Shown in pieces: positions 58,528-64,000 of a stretch of 64,000 nt of DNA. The DNA is from Adiantum capillus-veneris. Lineage: Eukaryota > Streptophyta > Polypodiopsida > Polypodiales > Pteridaceae. Below the pieces are notes generated by a model. It was not told where the DNA came from and did no database searches. It saw only the letters and a program-made list of their open reading frames with translations. A program made the translations under genes and the position numbers. The DNA is taken from NCBI GenBank assembly GCA_014529385.2, contig CM043952.1, positions 59,933,619 to 59,997,618 of the forward strand, given 5' to 3'. Within the stretch, counting starts at the first letter, position 1. Each line of letters opens with the position of its first letter.

Positions 58528-61022
58528 TTTAAACACATGACAGTTCGTTTTAACCCTGAGTAGATGAGAGCTTTCTGTCTCATTCCAAATTCTTGTTCGG
58601 AATCCCTATCATGTATTTTCATTATGAGTATCCTTGACAAGGATTGGTTTCCCACCATGTAGACCCTACCCTTGGGATGGGGGAGGGCCACACACACACA
58701 CACACACATACACAAAACTTGATTAATAATTGAGTCATTTGGGTTTCACCTTTATTTCTCTCCATCTCTTACTATGTGTTACCCTTGGGAGCATGCCGAA
58801 AAATGGCATGTGATCTAACACCGCTACCCTCTTGGAAAATTACTATATGTAGTTTTATAACGTTGTCTCGGGCTTATATCAACAATGGAATTTGCTAAAG
58901 TCTACCCCTACTGCACTAAATATGGTGATATCTGGATATGAGCCATACTCACTCTGGCTCAGTAACATGTAGGTATGAGCCACAATCTATATGGTATAAA
59001 GAAACGCCAATAAAGGAAAGTTTCCCTTGAATTTCTAAGAAAATTTTGTGCCAACTTAGCCTCCATTTATGGAGCCCAATACCTACCTTTGCCTTGCAAA
59101 GGCGGGTATCCAAATGCCCGACCACACACACACACACATACACGTGGGACCTTATCCTCCTTGGCAGGTATGGGTTCTTTTAATCTCTCTCTATCTCTCT
59201 ACTGACCATAACACCGACCATCATGCCATCGTACAAGCCTTATTATCGTGCATACCCACACCAACACATACACACACAACACATGGAGGATCCTTGTACA
59301 CACGCGCGCGTGCTGAGCTGGTATTTTTCCCAACGCATGAACCTTTTTCTCTGACATGCACTTGCACATGCGGTTTCACCTTGCTCGAGTACCCATAACC
59401 CTCACCTGCACATTTCAAACTCATGATTGAACGTGTCCAGCTCACATGCATACCTAGAGATGGCTTCACATGTGATTACTCTAACCCACCTACATCCTGG
59501 GAGATGGTGTATGCTGAAGACCTCCCATACATGCAACAACACACGAATCTTTAAGTTTTTGGATGACACACACAATCATAGAGTGTTGGGCTTCCCGACT
59601 TAATCCTTGCAGTTCGAAGGTAGAAAAAATCATAGTTTGGGACTTTGATATCTACTTTTGGCTTCCTACATTCAGGTAGGTGCTTATGCACCTACTCAGT
59701 ATAGAAGGTTTCTTTTGTTTTTAACATTGCTTTTCTTGCTCAGATGAACTACTCTGCTTAAGTCTATTTTCTATATGCCATTTTGATCTACAATTAGCTA
59801 TGTCTACATATGAAGATATGGGGTGTTATGACCTTGAGTAATATAGATCATTTTGAACACTTATGGAATCATGACCTGCAGTCTGCCAGAATCATTCTCT
59901 ATTGATCTAGAACTATAATAAGGCACACGAAACTTGTTTATGTGTTTGCATCTGATAGGCAAAATATCATATGTATTTTCAAATCTGGAAAAGGATTTTT
60001 AGCCTTCTACAAATGAAAAAATGACATGACTGATGGTCATCAGTTAAAAAACAACTTGGAAAGTGTACACTCAATTTGTCCTTTTGTGGTTGATGATACA
60101 CATAGTTTTTGGATTAAATTTTTGTCTTGTTAGTACTCGGAAAATGAAAATGAAATTAAGGATATTGTTCTGTGAGGTGGAATGCATTGAATCGGGATTA
60201 AAATTCTAATGATTTTCAAGTTGAACATACATCATCTTCTTTGACGTTAAATCTAAGTGGAAGATAGGTAGATATGATCACTTGGTTTGTTTACAACCTC
60301 GTGTGATGGTCTTGACTATATAGTATACATATGAGATGTCTCTAGTCTGTATTACTTTTTCATCTCTTTTTGGGGTTTGGCTATGACTTTACCCAATGCA
60401 ATAATTCTAAACTATGTCGATACCTTTGTAGTAGTAGGATATGTGGGTGTGCATAGATCTTGCAGCATGTGGATACATATTTCACTCTTAAACATGCAAT
60501 CGGGTTCAATTAGTGATTTGGTAAGTGACTATTTGTTATGTAAAGAGAACTTTGCTGGCCTTTTTGAAGGTTGCTAGTCTTTTTATGATGAGCATCTAAC
60601 CAAATTGTTTGATCAAATGGTTGACTACTTAGACTCTCTAGACTCGACTATATAGTATTACAGATATACCTTGGAAGCATATTGTCTCCTAGTATTTTGA
60701 GAATCTTACCCATCTTTTTGGAGTAACAAGGATGCTAACCATAGTGGGCTTTCAGAAGGACGTCAAATGTCAAATATCTTGAACAACCTGGTTGTAACCT
60801 TTCAATCTCACACATGTTTTTGGGTTGTGAAGTCGGGTTTTTTGTAGTTGATGCTAACTTTATTCACATTCATGATGTTAATTGTATGACTGTAGAATTA
60901 TGGCAATAGCTAAGTATACTCACATTAGTGAATTTTGTATTGTTAATTGTTTTGTAATGCTTTCCTTTTTTGGTGAATAAATGCATAAGTTTTGGAATTA
61001 GTGCTAGTATTTTACTCTGAAA
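58526..61022. repeat. Unclassified repeat, second copy, with about 1.78 kb of extra sequence
   Basis: Homology to the first copy is broken between about 58997 and 60770. The extra sequence has (CA)n tracts (59124-59138), no recognised gene and no clear terminal repeats. The copy ends at the CACTA-II insertion at 61023. Confidence 0.65.
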
Positions 61023-61485
61023 CACTACAACAAAAAAAGGTGTCATCGACGCAGATATCGATGCACTGTGTCGCTTATATGTGCGTCGATATCCGCGTCC
61101 CTGTGAACCTGTCGCTATTTGCGACGTAGATATAGACGTAGATAGCAACGCGCATAGTGACGCAGATAGCAACGCGCATAGCGACGCAGATAGCGACGAC
61201 CATAACAGAAAAACAAATTATTGGGCAGAGGGCAGGTAGCCTGGCCTGTGCCCAGTTAAAAGATGGACACGGCCACAGCCAGACTTCCTGCCCTCTGCCC
61301 AAGAAAGCGAGCAGCACCAAAATCAACCATGCTCGCGCGCAAAAATTTCGGCAGAGTTCCCTTTGTTTTTACATAAACTTTTCAAAAAAAACCATATCAT
61401 GTATACGCCTCCTACATGCTATCCATGTAGGATCTCACATGAGATTTAAGGCCAATGAAAGACAAGTACCGTACCAACTGAAAAG

Positions 61486-61710
61486 CATAACCATAACGAA
61501 CCATAACCATAACTTAAAAGCATAACCATAATGCAGATAACCATAACCATAAACAAAATTAACAATAACCATAAGCATAACCAGAAAGTTAAACATAACC
61601 ATTAACAAAACCTGAACCATAACTATGTCTATACAAGAATAGGAGAAATAACCATGTCTATACAATGACAATGACAATAATCATAACCATAAGGGAAACA
61701 ATAACTGTTT
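61486..61710. repeat. Degenerate (ACCATAA)n tract in CACTA-II copy 2
   Basis: Same tract as 21310-21520 with few differences; non-coding. Confidence 0.75.
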
Positions 61711-61894
61711 GTACAAAAAAGAGACACAGGAGCGTGTCTGTGTCTCACAAAGCATATATATGAAATCCGGTCCACTAATTACTAGGCGTCGCAACCTGCA
61801 CATAGGACAACTCACAAAATTAGTATTGATATTACTTCACATATACTTACTTAATTAAATCAACTCACACATATTACCGTCTCACCTCAAGCGA

Positions 61895-63020
61895 TCAGCG
61901 AGACTGTAAGGCCTCCCAGTCTACAGGCTCTCCTGAAGCTTCAAGATCATTCAGTACTTCATAGATACCTCTGCGATACCCATCTGACTCCTCCTCGCGT
62001 GTCGGAGCTCGATGCATCGCAAGATTCTGTGTTTATACAAAAATCAAAGTAATAAGAATACATGATTCATCGCGTTTTAAGAAACGCCATAGTTAAGATT
62101 GGATTCGAAACTCACAAACTCATAGCGAAATGTGTCGAAGCCTCCGCTGCCAAGATGAGATGTCCCCCTGGTCATCTGTCGTACGTGTGCGGCCTCACAC
62201 TGCTGTCTAAACCGCGTGTCCGTTGTCCGCTCATCCTCCCTGATCTGCAGCCACGTCTTGTGTGGAATGCTCGAAGGCTTCGGCGAGCCGGTCCTGAAAG
62301 CCTTCCGAGCTACATCTCGTCGATGTTTCACGGTGTCCCGTGCAACACCCTTGATCCACCTCCTCGGAACAACGGAAGAACCCGGAGCAGGCTGGTACTC
62401 TCTCAGGATGGTCTCCACTATGTAATTGACTTTGTCCCCATCCTGATCACCCCAAGACGTCAGAAGGCTAGTAGAAAACTGCAGCTCCGCGAGCTGGCGA
62501 ATCCGCTGTCGCATCTCAGTCCCGACTCTATCCATGTCAACAGAACCATCTTCCTATACAGTATAGAGCTTGGAGGCACTAGGATCGTGTGCCCCCCAAG
62601 GTGTCCGAGGTGTGCCAAGAGGTGTGTCGAGAGGTGTGCCTGGGTAGGACGGGGGTCGTGAGCGAGGAGGGGTCGAAGCATCTGTGGACCCTCCTCCACA
62701 GCAACCACCACCTCCACCTGACGATCGTCGAGATCGACGAGTGCGCCTGTGCTACGGAGATGAGGACGTACCCGCCTCTGTCCCACCCCTAGGTGTCGAA
62801 GCGGCCGTGATGGGAGAAGCAGGCGTCGTATCCATAGGCGTCCTCCCCCCCATAGGCGTTCCCCCCTAGGCGTCGGACCCTCCGGTGTGAAGCCCGGAGA
62901 CGTAGTACCCGTGCCTCTGGCTACCCAGTACTGAGAAGCCTCTGCCATCTGAGTAGGCGTCATCCGTACATCTGCACTCATGGAAGCGGGATCTGGAATC
63001 TGGTATGCCATACTAAAGTC
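61895..63020 (-). pseudogene. TNP1-like second gene of CACTA-II, copy 2
   Basis: Main exon 63020 to 62116 and last exon 62026 to 61895, with conserved GT/AG signals. ATG at 63011 opens MAYQIPDPASMSADVRMTP; six residues present in copy 1 (AFMGFVT region) are missing. The G-run near 62870 differs in length from copy 1 and breaks the frame. A stop (TAG near 62555, in CCTATACAG against CCTGTACAG in copy 1) lies before MDRVGTEMRQRIRQLAEL. The C-terminal part is well conserved (VNYIVETILREYQPAPG, RWIKGVARDTVKHRRDVARK). Confidence 0.6.
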
Positions 63021-63118
63021 CTGCACAAAGAAAGCAAAATAAAGCGTCAAAACACAATTGTTTAAATTAACTTTAAGCTTAATTTTAAATCAACGTCTTC
63101 ACACAAACACTTACAGGC

Positions 63119-64000
63119 CTAGGCCTCGACGAGTGAGGCATCATCGATAAGATCTTGCACCGTATCATCGTCTATCTCTAATTGCAAACATAACTCTGCC
63201 CCAACTCGTTCTGGCAGATTGTCTTCATCCATTGCATCTTCATCTACAAGTGTCAATTCTGGCTCGTCTACATCATCCCTTGTATATCTGTCAGCTTCCT
63301 CTGCCATACCTTCGTCCATCTCATCTAATGTCACAGTAGTATGGACGTCGTCTGACTGACTTTCCTCCAAGAGATCTTGCCCTTCAAATAATTGTTTATT
63401 TCTTGGAGCAACCTGAACCACAAACCACCATTGTCGCTCTCGAGGGTCCGGTACAAAGACTACTTGCTCGCAATGTTCGGGGAGAGCAAATGTGTCGCTC
63501 GCATCTGTCCAAATCTTTGTAGAATCTATTTGCACAAGTTTGTTTCCACCTCTGCGTACCGTTTCATTGTGACCAGAAGTAATCACCTTGAACCACTTCA
63601 CATCCAACAAAAACATCTCAAACCGCCTGAAGCTTACTTTCAGGATGTCTGACACCAGACCACAGTAATCCAGGTTGCTAGTGCTTTCATTCGTGTCTCT
63701 AGCACTGGCCCTGCTCTTTTGCATGAAACTAACCATTACCCCACTGTCAAACGTGTTTCTTCTGCTGTCAATTTGTTGTGTTCTGAAATTCTTTCCATGC
63801 GACCACAGTGCCATGTATGTATGATAATTCCAATCACATCCAATAGCCAGCTCTTCCTCTTCTAGAGATATGGGTTCTCCGATCTGTCGAGCTGCTCTCA
63901 CTGTCTTGTCCAACCATGCCATTGTAGGGAATTCAGGTCGAGCAGCGAGATAGTCTGGCAAGGGTAAGCCTCTAGTCGTTCGACTTCGCCTGAAATCCTG
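63119..64000 (-). CDS. CACTA-II transposase C-terminal part (DUF4216-like), copy 2, partial
   Basis: The open minus-strand frame continues to the window edge. It has FPTMAWLDKTVRAARQIGEP, YHTYMALWSHGKNFRTQQ, LDYCGLVSDILKVSFRRF, FALPEHCEQVVFVPDPRERQ, WWFVVQVAPRNKQLFEGQ and an acidic tail ending DDTVQDLIDDASLVEA. It matches the DUF4216-type end of tnp2 transposases and has no stop in the visible part. The catalytic part should lie beyond 64000; whether it is intact cannot be seen. Confidence 0.85.
   Translation of the reverse strand, partial: QDFRRSRTTRGLPLPDYLAARPEFPTMAWLDKTVRAARQIGEPISLEEEELAIGCDWNYHTYMALWSHGKNFRTQQIDSRRNTFDSGVMVSFMQKSRASARDTNESTSNLDYCGLVSDILKVSFRRFEMFLLDVKWFKVITSGHNETVRRGGNKLVQIDSTKIWTDASDTFALPEHCEQVVFVPDPRERQWWFVVQVAPRNKQLFEGQDLLEESQSDDVHTTVTLDEMDEGMAEEADRYTRDDVDEPELTLVDEDAMDEDNLPERVGAELCLQLEIDDDTVQDLIDDASLVEA

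Larger units (their letters stand above)
61023..64000 (-). mobile_element. CACTA-II copy 2, left 2978 bp, runs off the window
   Basis: It begins CACTACAACAAAAAAAGGTGTC directly after CTCTGAAA; the related sequence at 57470-57480 (CTCTGAAATCACTCC) shows the empty site. Its subterminal region has more GACGCAGATAGC(A/G)ACGCGCATAG units than copy 1. It then matches copy 1 to the window end (equivalent of 23860). Confidence 0.9.

Overview
The window looks like an intergenic, transposon-dominated stretch of a large land-plant nuclear genome. The evidence is the set of plant-type mobile elements (CACTA/En-Spm with tnp2-type transposases, Ty3/gypsy and Ty1/copia pieces with initiator-Met-tRNA primer sites, LINEs), fragments of plant genes (plastid enoyl-ACP reductase, a heavy-metal-binding HIPP-type protein, a cytochrome P450), long AT-rich spacers and an extreme load of (GA)n/(CA)n microsatellites. 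I cannot name the species. I see no intact host gene, no rRNA or tRNA gene and no CRISPR; nearly everything is a dead or dying mobile element, often nested.

Layout. 1-1251 and 9363 to about 13900 are the two halves of one minus-strand Ty3/gypsy element. It is split inside its reverse transcriptase by an 8111-bp CACTA element (1252-9362, here CACTA-I copy 1, target duplication TGT). About 13900-17870 is unassigned, with poly-G tracts and a SINE-like repeat. A LINE on the minus strand occupies 17870-19595 and continues at 37098 to about 39400; between its halves sits a composite bounded by two related LTRs (19596-20051 and 36626-37097). That composite contains a second CACTA family (CACTA-II copy 1, from 20909), a Ty1/copia remnant, a P450 scrap, an ORF1-only LINE-like element inside a (TC)n tract, an enoyl-ACP reductase pseudogene and a minisatellite. 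40582-46240 is CACTA-I copy 2, a deletion derivative (target duplication AAC) inside another LINE fragment. 46241-49189 holds degenerate gypsy pieces in opposing orientations. 49190-56453 is a minus-strand, gag-only LTR element with LTRs of about 2 kb; one LTR carries a 1336-bp inverted-repeat element flanked by TTAA. 56454-61022 holds a duplicated unclassified repeat. 61023-64000 is CACTA-II copy 2, which runs off the right edge.

How the parts work together. The CACTA-I elements carry a six-exon tnp2-type transposase gene followed by a second, proline/threonine-rich TNP1/Transposase_24-like gene, between subterminal arrays of the motif CGTCGCTAT in both orientations. CACTA-II has different ends and its own gene pair but shares the same subterminal motif. 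Neither CACTA-I copy can make a full transposase: each has nonsense codons where the other keeps CGA, and copy 2 has also lost 2436 bp at a 5-bp microhomology. That deletion fuses the two genes in frame. The 5' region of both CACTA-I copies holds a captured piece of a HIPP-like metal-binding protein gene.

Exon boundaries and domain names below come from reading the sequence by eye; no database search was run.
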